Origin: JARIHD01 sp964610985
GTDB lineage: Bacteria > Patescibacteriota > Saccharimonadia > Saccharimonadales > UBA4665
NCBI GenBank assembly: GCA_964610985.1
Contig: CAZSZJ010000014.1
Span: 1-30,753 of the forward strand
DNA: 30,753 nt
Direction: 5' to 3'
How positions within the stretch are numbered: the first letter of the stretch is position 1; the number at the start of each line of letters is the position of its first letter. Position numbers and translations under genes: made by a program. The notes under the pieces are model-generated. The model made no database searches, was not told where the DNA came from, and saw only the letters and a program-made list of their open reading frames with translations. Shown here piece after piece: positions 7,216 through 14,972 of this stretch.

Positions 7216-9186
7216 TCAGTTTGCCGTCACCGTCAGCGTAATGTTAATGGTATAGTTGCCTGCGCCCTTTTCGGCGGGAAGCTGCTGAGAAGCTGCGATG
7301 CCGGTCATATCCCAATAACAGCCCGTCCCCGCGCCACTGCTGGCTGTCGCGAGCGTCAAATTGTCAATAGTTCCTTGCGTAAAAACAGCAGCCGAACCTA
7401 CATTAATCCCCGTTGAAGTACAACCACTTTGCGGCGCAATGCCGGCACTTGTCGGGTCAAAACCCAATTGACCCGCCTGTATATCGGCGTCGCCCCCATC
7501 CGAACAGCCCGCAGGTGCACCGGATGAATCATTATAATCATATTGTTCAGTTCCTGAACTCCAGGTGATAGTATTGCCCGCGGTTGCAGCGGCAGTCAGC
7601 GTCCATCCTGGCGTGGCCGTCCCGTTGCTTACTCTAATCTTTTGGGATGCCGTACCAAATATGCCCGCGACAGCCTGGCAGTTTAATGAAACAGATGTGT
7701 TGTTCATGGTGACAGCTGGGCTAGTCACGGGACTACCGCCCGCATCGACGATATCGACCGTCAATGGCCCCGGAATATAGCGCGCGTAGTCAAAATCGGC
7801 ACCAATCCCCGTGATGGAAGACCCCGAAGTCTCCAGTGCCGACGCACCTTCGCTCGACGACCACGAAAAGTTTGTACCATCAAAAGTTAGGCGCTTGGCA
7901 AAGACGTCCGAAGCCGAATCGACCACCACAACCATAGCTTGCGCCGTGTTAAATGGATTCGTTACCTGACGCACGGATTTCATGTCGGTGACTGGTGTGG
8001 GTGCTGTAGTAAAGTCGGTTTGTGTCGCCGACCAAGCATTGGTATTTTTGTCATAAAACAACCAGTCAATGCCCGCAGCCAAAGCGTCTTCATACACTAC
8101 CACTGCCCGGTCTTGGACGCCACTGCGCACCCAACTAACACTGATATTATTGGTGGTAACAGCCACCGTTCCAATAGCAGTATCGAAGTTACTAAATGCG
8201 TTCCAGGCCGATCCCGTCCATGTTCCGGCGTCCGCGCCAGCTGTGTTGTCGCTAATATTAGCATAAGCAATGTAGTCACTGTTTGGGTCGCTACTGAGGT
8301 CGAGATCGGTCGGTTCTTCGGGGGCTGCCGTGTTGGTCGTCACACTTCCCCACGCGCCAACTGCTCCAGCCGCCCGGGTCACATACAGCAAATCCTGCAC
8401 CGTATTATTACCCCAAGCTACCAACATATCACCGCTCTGACTTTCGAAGGCCACATCAAAGGCCCAGTTAGTAGGCGTGGTGGACGTACCCACAACCGCC
8501 ACGCTCGTAGACAGAGCAGCGGCAGGCTCACCGGACCATGCATTCGTTGCTCCGTTCCAATAATTGGCCGAAACATCCAAATTGGCGTCGGCCCAAACGA
8601 TGCCGATCGCATCACTATTAACCCCCTGAGATTCCAGGCGAAGTGTATGTACCACGCCAGAAGTGCGCACCGTATCCAAGTTGGTTGCCGCCGTCCACGA
8701 TGCGCCGCTCCAGACCCGATAGCGCAGTTCATTTGTAGTGGCCACGTTGCCGCTATACACAACGACAGCTTCACCCGAAAGACGTTCATACGCAATGTCA
8801 AAGCGTGGCATTCCGTTGCCTACCGTCACATTCCATTCGTTGGACCAAGTCGTGCCATTCCAACGCTGAATGTACAACACGCCGCCAGTCGTTTGGATGC
8901 CGGCGATCATTTCATCGCGCTTTGGTGAGGCCTTAATAATAACCGAGCGGATGGTCGCTGCAGCCGTGGGGCCGCTCGTTTCTGCACTCCAGCTGCCACT
9001 GGCCTGTGTCCAGGTGCGGGTGCGCGGCGTCGTTACTACGCCCTCACCATAAACCATCATGCCGTCGCCTTGGGCTACCGCGGTGGCATGAGGATGAGTC
9101 GCAGCAACTACTAATAACCCAGCAAATATCGAGCAGGAAACACATAAAACAAAACGAGTGAGGGCTCTTCGTAGCCTTTTTCTCAT
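7216..9186 (-). CDS. Large secreted repeat protein with C-terminal WxL-like domain
   Basis: The 656-aa protein has an N-terminal signal peptide (MRKRLRR then FVLCVSCSIFAGLLVVAA, cleavage near AVAQG at about 39). Residues 45-465 hold repeated beta units with Trp-containing W-x-G-x-x-W turns (YIQRWNGTTWSNEW, YRVWSGASWTAA, YWNGATNAWSGE, TWTGSAWNAF) and VVVYS/VVVYE strands, suggesting a beta-propeller or sialidase-like array. Residues 473-656 match the protein encoded at 10415-11101, including CSDGGDAD-x-Q-x-GQ, PGWTLTA and LPAEKGAGNYTINITLTV. This resembles a WxL domain in which only the first WxL (WTL) is kept. There is no C-terminal anchor. Strong Shine-Dalgarno GGGGAGG before ATG 9186; 20 bp gap from the upstream gene. 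Confidence 0.85.
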   Translation of the reverse strand: MRKRLRRALTRFVLCVSCSIFAGLLVVAATHPHATAVAQGDGMMVYGEGVVTTPRTRTWTQASGSWSAETSGPTAAATIRSVIIKASPKRDEMIAGIQTTGGVLYIQRWNGTTWSNEWNVTVGNGMPRFDIAYERLSGEAVVVYSGNVATTNELRYRVWSGASWTAATNLDTVRTSGVVHTLRLESQGVNSDAIGIVWADANLDVSANYWNGATNAWSGEPAAALSTSVAVVGTSTTPTNWAFDVAFESQSGDMLVAWGNNTVQDLLYVTRAAGAVGAWGSVTTNTAAPEEPTDLDLSSDPNSDYIAYANISDNTAGADAGTWTGSAWNAFSNFDTAIGTVAVTTNNISVSWVRSGVQDRAVVVYEDALAAGIDWLFYDKNTNAWSATQTDFTTAPTPVTDMKSVRQVTNPFNTAQAMVVVVDSASDVFAKRLTFDGTNFSWSSSEGASALETSGSSITGIGADFDYARYIPGPLTVDIVDAGGSPVTSPAVTMNNTSVSLNCQAVAGIFGTASQKIRVSNGTATPGWTLTAAATAGNTITWSSGTEQYDYNDSSGAPAGCSDGGDADIQAGQLGFDPTSAGIAPQSGCTSTGINVGSAAVFTQGTIDNLTLATASSGAGTGCYWDMTGIAASQQLPAEKGAGNYTINITLTVTAN

Positions 9187-9206
9187 AATTCCTCCCCCTC
9201 TGGTTG

Positions 9207-10394
9207 TTACGGTTTGGTTGGCGGTTTTTTATTGGTTCGGGTTGTGGTTGACGGGGTAACGGTTAAGATCTGCCCGAGCTTGAGCTGGAAGGGCGGCTTG
9301 AGCCTGTTGATGCGCGCCAATTGTTTCCATGACATGTGGTAGTGGTCGGCAATAGTGTGCAGGTTTTCTTGTGGCTTGACGGTGTGGATGGTGGCACGCT
9401 GCATAGCCCGTCTGTGATGGATTCGACGAACAAAATATATGGCGAGGGCGGTAACGACGGTGGCCAAAACGAGCAACTCAATGATCGCCGCTACAGGTTT
9501 TGGAGTTAAAAACACCCAGGCATTCTTTTCGATAACAGCCGTGGGCTTGCCCTGCCCCAGCATTACTGCGGGGTCGTCATTGTATTTTGCCGTGGCTACC
9601 AATCGATACCAGCCACCCCAAAAAGGCCGTCCAGTTTCGAAGTTAAAGCGGCCTTCGCTCCCGCTTAGTACGGGGAAATTACCGCCGGTCGATGCCACCG
9701 AAAATGCTACGGGTGACCGCAAGCGCACATCTAATTGTGTATCCAATGAAACGTTGCCATTGTTTTTGAGCGCAGCGCTGAGCACTATCTTGTCGTCGGT
9801 CTTGCGGTCGAACCCAAGTCCGGTAAAAACCAGTCCTTTTTGAATGTCACCTGGCACAGTAATTGCCACACGAATAGCCGAACGAAGGCTGAGCACAATG
9901 CCATTACTGTCGGGCGAAGCTTGCTGTTTGGTGTCTTGGATAACAATACAGCCGTTGTGCTCACCTGGCGTTGCGTCCTTCGGTACGGCAATCGCAAAGT
10001 CGACTGTCTGTTTACTGCCCGGTGCAAGCGTTATTCCTTTTTGGGAAACTTCAATCCACCTGCCGACGCCTACTGGTTTGTCGGCCGCCTGGGCACATGC
10101 GAAGGCGCCACCGCTCGACATTTGCGAATCTACGGCGTACACCAAGACTTTTTTGATCTCGGGCGTATTATTAATTACTTGCACACTGTCGGCTATCTGC
10201 TTGCCAGCATCGAGGGTGTGGATAAAAATTGATTCACTACGCGTGTTGCCTGCCCGCGGGTGTGCCGGTCGGCCACCCAGACCACCCTGCTCCACTGCTG
10301 CAACAGGTAAGGCTGCGGCAAATGCCGCCGCTACACCTAACGCTACACCACCAGCGATGATTCGGAATTGTCGGACAGTTGGCAGGAAGTTCAT
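9207..10394 (-). CDS. DUF916-type WxL-interacting protein with membrane helix and LysM tail
   Basis: The 395-aa protein has a signal peptide (about 1-34). Two immunoglobulin-like beta domains follow. Residues 50-180 fit DUF916: SIFIHTLDAGKQIADSVQVI, VLVYAVDS, ITLAPGSKQTVDFAIAVPKD and GEHNGCIVIQ. Residues 185-290 fit the DUF3324 position. A transmembrane helix (about 299-322) is followed by the basic segment RRIHHRR. Residues 336-380 form a LysM motif (HTVKPQENLHTIADHYHMSW, LARINRLKPPFQLKLGQILTV). DUF916/DUF3324 proteins tether WxL proteins to peptidoglycan in Firmicutes. The LysM falls on the predicted cytoplasmic side, which is odd. The second gene of the surface operon, 20 bp from both neighbours; its Shine-Dalgarno site is weak. 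Confidence 0.85.
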   Translation of the reverse strand: MNFLPTVRQFRIIAGGVALGVAAAFAAALPVAAVEQGGLGGRPAHPRAGNTRSESIFIHTLDAGKQIADSVQVINNTPEIKKVLVYAVDSQMSSGGAFACAQAADKPVGVGRWIEVSQKGITLAPGSKQTVDFAIAVPKDATPGEHNGCIVIQDTKQQASPDSNGIVLSLRSAIRVAITVPGDIQKGLVFTGLGFDRKTDDKIVLSAALKNNGNVSLDTQLDVRLRSPVAFSVASTGGNFPVLSGSEGRFNFETGRPFWGGWYRLVATAKYNDDPAVMLGQGKPTAVIEKNAWVFLTPKPVAAIIELLVLATVVTALAIYFVRRIHHRRAMQRATIHTVKPQENLHTIADHYHMSWKQLARINRLKPPFQLKLGQILTVTPSTTTRTNKKPPTKP

Positions 10395-10414
10395 CGTTGG
10401 TTCGTATTCTATGC

Positions 10415-11101
10415 CTACTGTGCGGTTGCGGTCAAGGTCAGGTTAAGTGTGTAGCTGTCGGCTGCTTGTTCGGCAGGGATTGTTTGGGAAACGGTGGCAC
10501 CGCTTAGGTAGCCGCGCCATACATCGTTTGAAGTAGATCCGGCGTTGATGAGTGTAATGCTGTCGGTTGTGGCTTGTGCAAATGAAGCGCTTGATCCTAG
10601 GCTGACACCGGTGGCAGTACAGCTGTTACAGTCAGTATTAAGCGTACCCGCGCTGGCGTTTACGGTCATTTGACCGGATTGGCTATCAGCGTCTGCGCCG
10701 TCGCTACAACCAGCAGTTGTGCCGGTTGGATCGTTAAAGTCAAAGTGTTGGGTTGCGCCGCTGTTTGCCCAGGTTGCGGTCGCGCCGCTGGTGGCTGCTA
10801 GAGTCAGCGTAAAGCCGTTGTCGGCTGCGTCACCATTGCTCACATACAGGCGCTCGGTGTTTGTGCCCAGTGTCCCCGTTGAGGCCGTGCCGCCAGCATA
10901 ACAGCTAAACGAGAAGGCTCTGGCCGTCATAGCAACGGCAGGACTCGCAACGGAGTTACGCGAAGCGTCGGCGATGTCAGCCACCAAAGTGCCCGTGTTG
11001 ATTGTTTGCGTAAAGTTTGAGTTGGATGCAGCGAGTGCGATAGCAGGTATGGAAACGACTGATATCACTACGGCTAGCATTTGCAGTAGTGTCTTCTTCA
11101 T
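10415..11101 (-). CDS. Small secreted protein with degenerate WxL-like domain
   Basis: The 228-aa protein has a classic signal peptide (MKKTLLQMLAVVISVVSIPA, cleavage near ALAAS at 25). Residues 37-228 form one beta-rich domain shared with the C-terminus of the 656-aa protein: FSFSCYAGG, RLYVSNG, NGFTLTLAAT, FDFNDPTGTTAGCSDGADAD, then IPAEQAADSYTLNLTLTATAQ at the end. WxL domains have the same two-part layout, but both Trp positions are replaced here (FTL and LTL). Conserved Cys suggest disulfides outside the cell. First gene of the operon; the next gene encodes a WxL-interacting-type protein, which supports a surface role. GGAGGAG lies about 14 nt before ATG 11101, farther than usual. Confidence 0.8.
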   Translation of the reverse strand: MKKTLLQMLAVVISVVSIPAIALAASNSNFTQTINTGTLVADIADASRNSVASPAVAMTARAFSFSCYAGGTASTGTLGTNTERLYVSNGDAADNGFTLTLAATSGATATWANSGATQHFDFNDPTGTTAGCSDGADADSQSGQMTVNASAGTLNTDCNSCTATGVSLGSSASFAQATTDSITLINAGSTSNDVWRGYLSGATVSQTIPAEQAADSYTLNLTLTATAQ

Positions 11102-11131
11102 GACTATTTAATTATCTCCTCCAATGCGCTT

Positions 11132-11160
11132 ATGGTACCGCAGGCTTCCCTGTTTTACAA
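11132..11160 (-). promoter_or_regulatory. Promoter of the surface-protein operon
   Basis: On the minus strand TTGTAA (11155-11160), a 17-bp spacer and TACCAT (11132-11137). The start would be near 11125, about 24 nt before ATG 11101, leaving room for the GGAGGAG site. Confidence 0.6.
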
Positions 11161-11167
11161 GCGTAAA

Positions 11168-11899
11168 TTAAGATAATCTTTTGTTCGTTTTTAGTAAATA
11201 AAACCGCTCTTGATTGCCCTTAGCACCGGCTATCTGGCTGTCAGCTTTATCTGTTATGACGAATATTTTTTTTGCCCAATCCTCAAAGTCTTTTAAAATA
11301 TCGCGGCGCATGCGCTCATTTTTTATCACACCTTTATGCTTGAGATTAGAGGCGGCGGCCTCAAACTGCGGCTTGACCATGGCAGCAATAATCGTCTGCG
11401 ACCCACAAAGCGTGGCAATGTGCGGCAAAATATCGCGCAAGCTAATAAACGAAACGTCGATCACCACAATATCCGGTGTCTCGGATAGGTCCTTCATATC
11501 GCGGATGTCGGTTTGTTCGTGTAGCTCTATGTGAGGGTGGCCGTGCAGACTTGGGTGCAATTGATGGGTGCCGACTTCGACGGCGATCACACGACGCGCG
11601 CCGTGCTTGAGTGCGTAGTCGGTAAAACCGCCCGTCGAACTACCGACATCCAGCATTACCTTGCCCGCAAACGAAAGTCCCAAAACCTCAGCCACCGACG
11701 CCAGCTTGAGCGCCGCGCGGCTAACGTACTGCTCGCTCACCTTCAGTTCGACCTCGGCGGACTCATCAGTAAAATAGCCCGGCTTCGTAATAGCCTCGCC
11801 ATTCACAAAAACTTTGCCGAGCTTAATCCAACTCTCGGCCTGGCTGCGACTCACCACCAACCCCTTCTGATACACCAACTGATCCAAACGATATTTCAT
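11168..11899 (-). CDS. tlyA: TlyA-family rRNA 2'-O-methyltransferase
   Basis: The protein is 243 aa from ATG 11899. An S4 RNA-binding domain (about 1-60) shows RLDQLVYQKGLVVSRSQAES and VFVNGEAITKPG. The FtsJ-like methyltransferase domain follows, with YVSRAALKL, the SAM motif MLDVGSSTGGFTDYAL, VIAVEVGTHQLHPSL and DVSFISLRDILPHI. TlyA methylates cytidines in 16S and 23S rRNA of actinobacteria and is also found in other phyla. The frame could extend to 11959, but that would run through the inverted-repeat element, and TATACT lies 7 bp before ATG 11899, suggesting a leaderless or near-leaderless mRNA. The product SAH could be cleared by the ahcY-kinase pair nearby. Confidence 0.92.
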   Translation of the reverse strand: MKYRLDQLVYQKGLVVSRSQAESWIKLGKVFVNGEAITKPGYFTDESAEVELKVSEQYVSRAALKLASVAEVLGLSFAGKVMLDVGSSTGGFTDYALKHGARRVIAVEVGTHQLHPSLHGHPHIELHEQTDIRDMKDLSETPDIVVIDVSFISLRDILPHIATLCGSQTIIAAMVKPQFEAAASNLKHKGVIKNERMRRDILKDFEDWAKKIFVITDKADSQIAGAKGNQERFYLLKTNKRLS

Positions 11900-11916
11900 C
11901 TGTAATAGTATACTAC

Positions 11917-12025
11917 GGCCAAACCAAGAATACTTTGAAAGCACTCGCTCGCCAGCCAATGGAGAGTGACCTTGTCTCGCTGGGCACTAAAGGCCCAGTG
12001 CTTTCAAAGTATTCTTGGTTTGGCC
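11917..12025. repeat. 109-bp element with perfect 29-bp inverted repeats
   Basis: The left arm 11917-11945 (GGCCAAACCAAGAATACTTT...) and right arm 11997-12025 are exact reverse complements over 29 bp, enclosing 51 bp. A small CTGGGC/GCCCAG hairpin lies at 11980-11998. The element fills nearly the whole gap between the serine-hydrolase stop (12025) and tlyA. There is no T-tract on either side. No clear target-site duplication is seen. It may be a MITE-like element or a structured regulatory RNA between two co-oriented genes. Confidence 0.85.
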
Positions 12026-13734
12026 TATCTGTTCAAAAAATTGTGGATCTGTTTGGCAATGTCAGCAATGTCCGACCAGGGCACGCCGCTAGTCATGATG
12101 GTCAGCGCGTATTGCCCTTTCGGCCCATACACAATTGCCGCATCGTGGATGTAGCTATCGATAAAGCCGACTTTGTCAGCAACAGTCACTCCTGTTCCTG
12201 CCGGAATGCCCGCGCGGTACACCTGTCTTTTCATGGCATCGAGCAGCTTCGAAGACTGTTCGCCGTTCAGCAAGCTACCGTTAGCCAGTTTGTAGTTAAA
12301 GAGCGAGAGATCACTGGCCGTCGTAAGCATTTGAGGACTCAGTTCGGTATTGCTTAGGCCGGTACCCTTCACCAAGTCTTCGATTTTTTGCCAGCCGATC
12401 CTATCGCCAAGCGCTTTGGCACAAGGATTGTCGGATTTGACGATCATAACTTCAAAACAAGAGTCGACCGTTTTGTCATTTATGCTGTCGCTCCAGTTCA
12501 TCTGCCCTGCTTCGACTTGTTTAAAAACGGCGTAAGCCACGAATAATTTATAGGTACTGGCGGCCACAAATTTTTTGCTGCCATTGGTTTGTGCTACCCG
12601 GCCGCCGATTTCCATTATCGAAATACCGACGTTTTTGCCTTTAGTCAGATCGGCCAAGAGCGCCGCCAAACCGGCGTCTGTGTTGCTATATTGGCGGGCA
12701 TACACCACTTTGGCTGGAATCGCAGCAATCGGCACGGTCACCGTCGTCGCCGCACCGCCCTTGAGGGCATCATTCAAAACCGCAATTGTTTTGTCGATAT
12801 CGATACCACGGCCCAGCGCGCCTTCGCTCCGGCTCACTTCACGACCATCGATCAGTTGGATAGTGGTCGTACCCGGTGCTTTATACACCTTGGACTGAAT
12901 GCCTTCCAGGTATTTCTTGACCACATCCGCCTTTAGCCCCAATTGCAGTTTGTTGCTTGCCGGATCCGTCGGAAAATCGAGCCAACTGCCGATTGTCATT
13001 TTATCGACAGCAACCTTTCCGGCATCAACCTGTAGGCTAAGTGGCGTATCGACGGCTTGCTGGGCTTGCTCCAAAACACTCTGCACCTCTTCGTCAGTAC
13101 GGTCAGCGGGTTTATATTCTGGCACTAGCGTGATGGTCGTCGCCGGCTTTAGGTTCGTCTTTTGAATCGCCGACATTACCATCTTTTCTGGATATTCTTT
13201 GCCCTTTTTGGATGCAATAAGCTCAACTTTATCCTGTTTGACCGCTATCGAAGCGTCAACGGCTGCCACAAATCCGTCTTTTTGCACTTGCTGGGCAAAA
13301 TAGCGCAAACGCTCGTCATCATAACTAAACTGCATGGGCGTGTCGCGGTTAAGCATGACGTACACGGCCGAAAAAGGCAGCAACCGCTGTCCCACGCTAT
13401 AACGCGCAGCCGACCGAGCCGTACTCCACCCATTAATGTCTATGCCGACCTCGTCGAACGACTTAGTAAATGATGTGTCGGCTGTTTTGACGGTCAGTTT
13501 TGCCCCAGCATACTCTTTTTCGAGCTGTTTACTAGCGTCGAGCGTCGCGAGTGCGCCGACTGTCTTGCCCGCAACTTTTACCCCAGGAAGCAGTCGCGCC
13601 GCCGGATACAACAGCTGCACCAGCACCGATAAAACAGCGATCACCAAAACGCTTATCAGCGCATGCCGAATAAATCGAGGATGTCGGCGAAACCACCGCG
13701 ACATTCGAAACCGAGTCCGTTGCAAAATAGGCAT
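12025..13734 (-). CDS. Membrane-anchored serine hydrolase (class A beta-lactamase-like) with N-terminal YoaR-type domains
   Basis: The protein is 569 aa from ATG 13734. A basic cytoplasmic N-terminus and one membrane helix (about 25-43, ISVLVIAVLSVLVQLLY) lead to two copies of a peptidoglycan-binding-4/YoaR-like region (about 52-340). The C-terminal domain (about 350-569) has the serine-acylase triad: STYK at 393-396, SDN at 434-436 and KVG at 521-523 in place of K-T/S-G. It likely acts outside the membrane on peptidoglycan or an acyl-D-Ala substrate; beta-lactamase activity is possible but not shown. GGAGGG lies close before ATG 13734 and TATACT at 13767-13772 is a candidate -10 box. It starts after the efp terminator. 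Confidence 0.85.
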   Translation of the reverse strand: MPILQRTRFRMSRWFRRHPRFIRHALISVLVIAVLSVLVQLLYPAARLLPGVKVAGKTVGALATLDASKQLEKEYAGAKLTVKTADTSFTKSFDEVGIDINGWSTARSAARYSVGQRLLPFSAVYVMLNRDTPMQFSYDDERLRYFAQQVQKDGFVAAVDASIAVKQDKVELIASKKGKEYPEKMVMSAIQKTNLKPATTITLVPEYKPADRTDEEVQSVLEQAQQAVDTPLSLQVDAGKVAVDKMTIGSWLDFPTDPASNKLQLGLKADVVKKYLEGIQSKVYKAPGTTTIQLIDGREVSRSEGALGRGIDIDKTIAVLNDALKGGAATTVTVPIAAIPAKVVYARQYSNTDAGLAALLADLTKGKNVGISIMEIGGRVAQTNGSKKFVAASTYKLFVAYAVFKQVEAGQMNWSDSINDKTVDSCFEVMIVKSDNPCAKALGDRIGWQKIEDLVKGTGLSNTELSPQMLTTASDLSLFNYKLANGSLLNGEQSSKLLDAMKRQVYRAGIPAGTGVTVADKVGFIDSYIHDAAIVYGPKGQYALTIMTSGVPWSDIADIAKQIHNFLNR

Positions 13735-13776
13735 CCACCCTCCGCTTATGCTTGACCTTCCGTCCCAGTATAACAA

Positions 13777-13806
13777 AACGCACCTCATTTTTGTATGAAG
13801 TGCGTT
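13777..13806 (-). terminator. Rho-independent terminator after efp
   Basis: Stem AACGCAC-TCA (13777-13787) against TGA-GTGCGTT (13796-13806) with one C/A mismatch, loop 8 nt. On the minus strand it is followed by TTTTGTTAT, 23 nt after the efp stop. Confidence 0.75.
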
Positions 13807-13829
13807 ATAGCCGCGTTTAGAGACAAGAA

Positions 13830-14396
13830 TTAGGCTTTGACGCGCTCCAGATATTCGCCGGTGCGCGTGTCAACTTTGATCAGGTCACCCTGTTTGATGA
13901 AGGCCGGAACCTTAACCGTAATGCCGGTCTCGACCGTCGCATCTTTGAGCACACTACTTGTTGTGTCGCCCTTGACGACATTTTCGGTGTATGTCACCTC
14001 GAGGGGTACATTTTTTGGCAGTTCGACATTGATCGAACGGCCGTCAAAGAACTGCAATTGCACGCGGTCTCCTTCTTTAATGTAGCCAGCACCGTCCCCT
14101 ACCAGTTCGGCAGGCACCTCAAACTGCTCAAACGTCTCTTCATTCATGAAGTAGAAGACGGCACCGTCGTTGTATAGATATTGCGCGTTTTCGGTGACTA
14201 CATCTGCAGTGTCAAGTTGTTCGTTACCCTTAAAGGTCTTCTCGAGCACCTTGCCGTCGATCAAACTTTTGATACGCACGTTCACAATCGAACCGCCGCG
14301 GCCCATTACCTTTTGGTTGTAATCGACTACTCGGTACGGCGTACCATCCAGTTGAAAGATCACACCTTTTTTTAGTTCGGTAATACTGAGGCCCAT
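13830..14396 (-). CDS. efp: Translation elongation factor P
   Basis: The 188-aa length and three-domain architecture are normal for EF-P. The N-terminal KOW-like domain (1-63) shows ITELKKGVIFQLDGTPYRVV. The central and C-terminal OB domains include GDRVQLQFFDGRSINVELP and VKVPAFIKQGDLIKVDTRTGEYLERV. EF-P relieves ribosome stalling at polyproline runs by contacting the peptidyl-tRNA. The loop tip reads KVMGRGGS, so the modified position equivalent to E. coli Lys34 is Arg33, as in rhamnosylated EF-P types; no modification gene is visible here. Shine-Dalgarno AGGAGA precedes ATG 14396. It lies 10 bp after the small helical gene and ends in a terminator. Confidence 0.97.
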   Translation of the reverse strand: MGLSITELKKGVIFQLDGTPYRVVDYNQKVMGRGGSIVNVRIKSLIDGKVLEKTFKGNEQLDTADVVTENAQYLYNDGAVFYFMNEETFEQFEVPAELVGDGAGYIKEGDRVQLQFFDGRSINVELPKNVPLEVTYTENVVKGDTTSSVLKDATVETGITVKVPAFIKQGDLIKVDTRTGEYLERVKA

Positions 14397-14406
14397 GGCG
14401 GTTCTC

Positions 14407-14736
14407 CTATTCCATGTTAGTCATTAATTGTTCGATGTGCGCCCCAAGCTGCGCTATTTCTATGGCGCTGAACATATTGTGTTCGCTGGCCTTTAGAATA
14501 TATTGTTGCAGCGATTGGTAGCGCTTTTTGGCTGCGGTAGCCGAAGCCTGCTGTTCGACACGCGTTTCGGCGTATTGATAGTCACGAGCATCCAGCCGGG
14601 CATCGGTAGTCACGCGCTTGATCTTTTCTACCAAATTGCGCTCGACAAGGGGCAGTCCATCAATATCCAAAGCCGCCAAAACGCTCGTTATGCGCGTTTC
14701 GATGTCGCGTGCTTTATCGGTAATCGATCCTGCCAC
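14407..14736 (-). CDS. Small all-helical protein of unknown function upstream of efp
   Basis: The 109-aa protein has no signal peptide or membrane segment. Its composition is helical with many Ala, Glu, Arg and Gln residues: an N-terminal helix (DKARDIETRITSVLAAL), a central one (VEKIKRVTTDARLDARDYQY) and a C-terminal one (AEIAQLGAHIEQ-like), consistent with a three-helix bundle or coiled coil. The start is GTG 14736, with GGAG about 9 nt upstream, right after the rpsR stop (13 bp gap). It sits between rpsR and efp on one strand, suggesting a role connected with translation. I recognise no family. Confidence 0.75.
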   Translation of the reverse strand: MAGSITDKARDIETRITSVLAALDIDGLPLVERNLVEKIKRVTTDARLDARDYQYAETRVEQQASATAAKKRYQSLQQYILKASEHNMFSAIEIAQLGAHIEQLMTNME

Positions 14737-14749
14737 CCTGCTCTAGCTC

Positions 14750-14953
14750 CTAGTTGTTTGCTACGAATGGCAGCAATGCAATGTGACGAGCGCGCTTGAT
14801 GGCAACAGCCAAACGGCGCTGCTGACTCTCGGTCAGACCGGTCTTTTTGCGGGTTTCAATCTGGCCGTATACATTTACGTAGCGCTGCAAGGTCTTAAAG
14901 TCCTTGTAGTCAAAATACGCGACGTCGGTCCGGTGTTTAAAAATTTTAGCCAT
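14750..14953 (-). CDS. rpsR: 30S ribosomal protein bS18
   Basis: The 67-aa sequence carries S18 hallmarks: DYKDFKTLQRYVNVYGQI, then RKKTGLTESQQRRLAVAIKRARHIALLPF. It binds S6 on the 30S platform. The gene stands in the conserved order rpsF-ssb-rpsR, 19 bp after ssb, with an AAAGGA ribosome binding site before ATG 14953. Length is within the normal short range of the family and no oddity is seen. Confidence 0.98.
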   Translation of the reverse strand: MAKIFKHRTDVAYFDYKDFKTLQRYVNVYGQIETRKKTGLTESQQRRLAVAIKRARHIALLPFVANN

Positions 14954-14972
14954 TATTCTATTCCTTTGTTAA

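Noticed and set aside
7939..8928. Long plus-strand frame of 329 codons
   Set aside because: It lies antisense inside the secreted repeat protein, has no recognisable domain and no ribosome site; the opposite strand has a signal peptide, repeats and operon context.
11917..12025. Insertion sequence
   Set aside because: The inverted repeats are real, but the 51-bp centre cannot encode a transposase and I see no target duplication, so it is listed as a repeat only.
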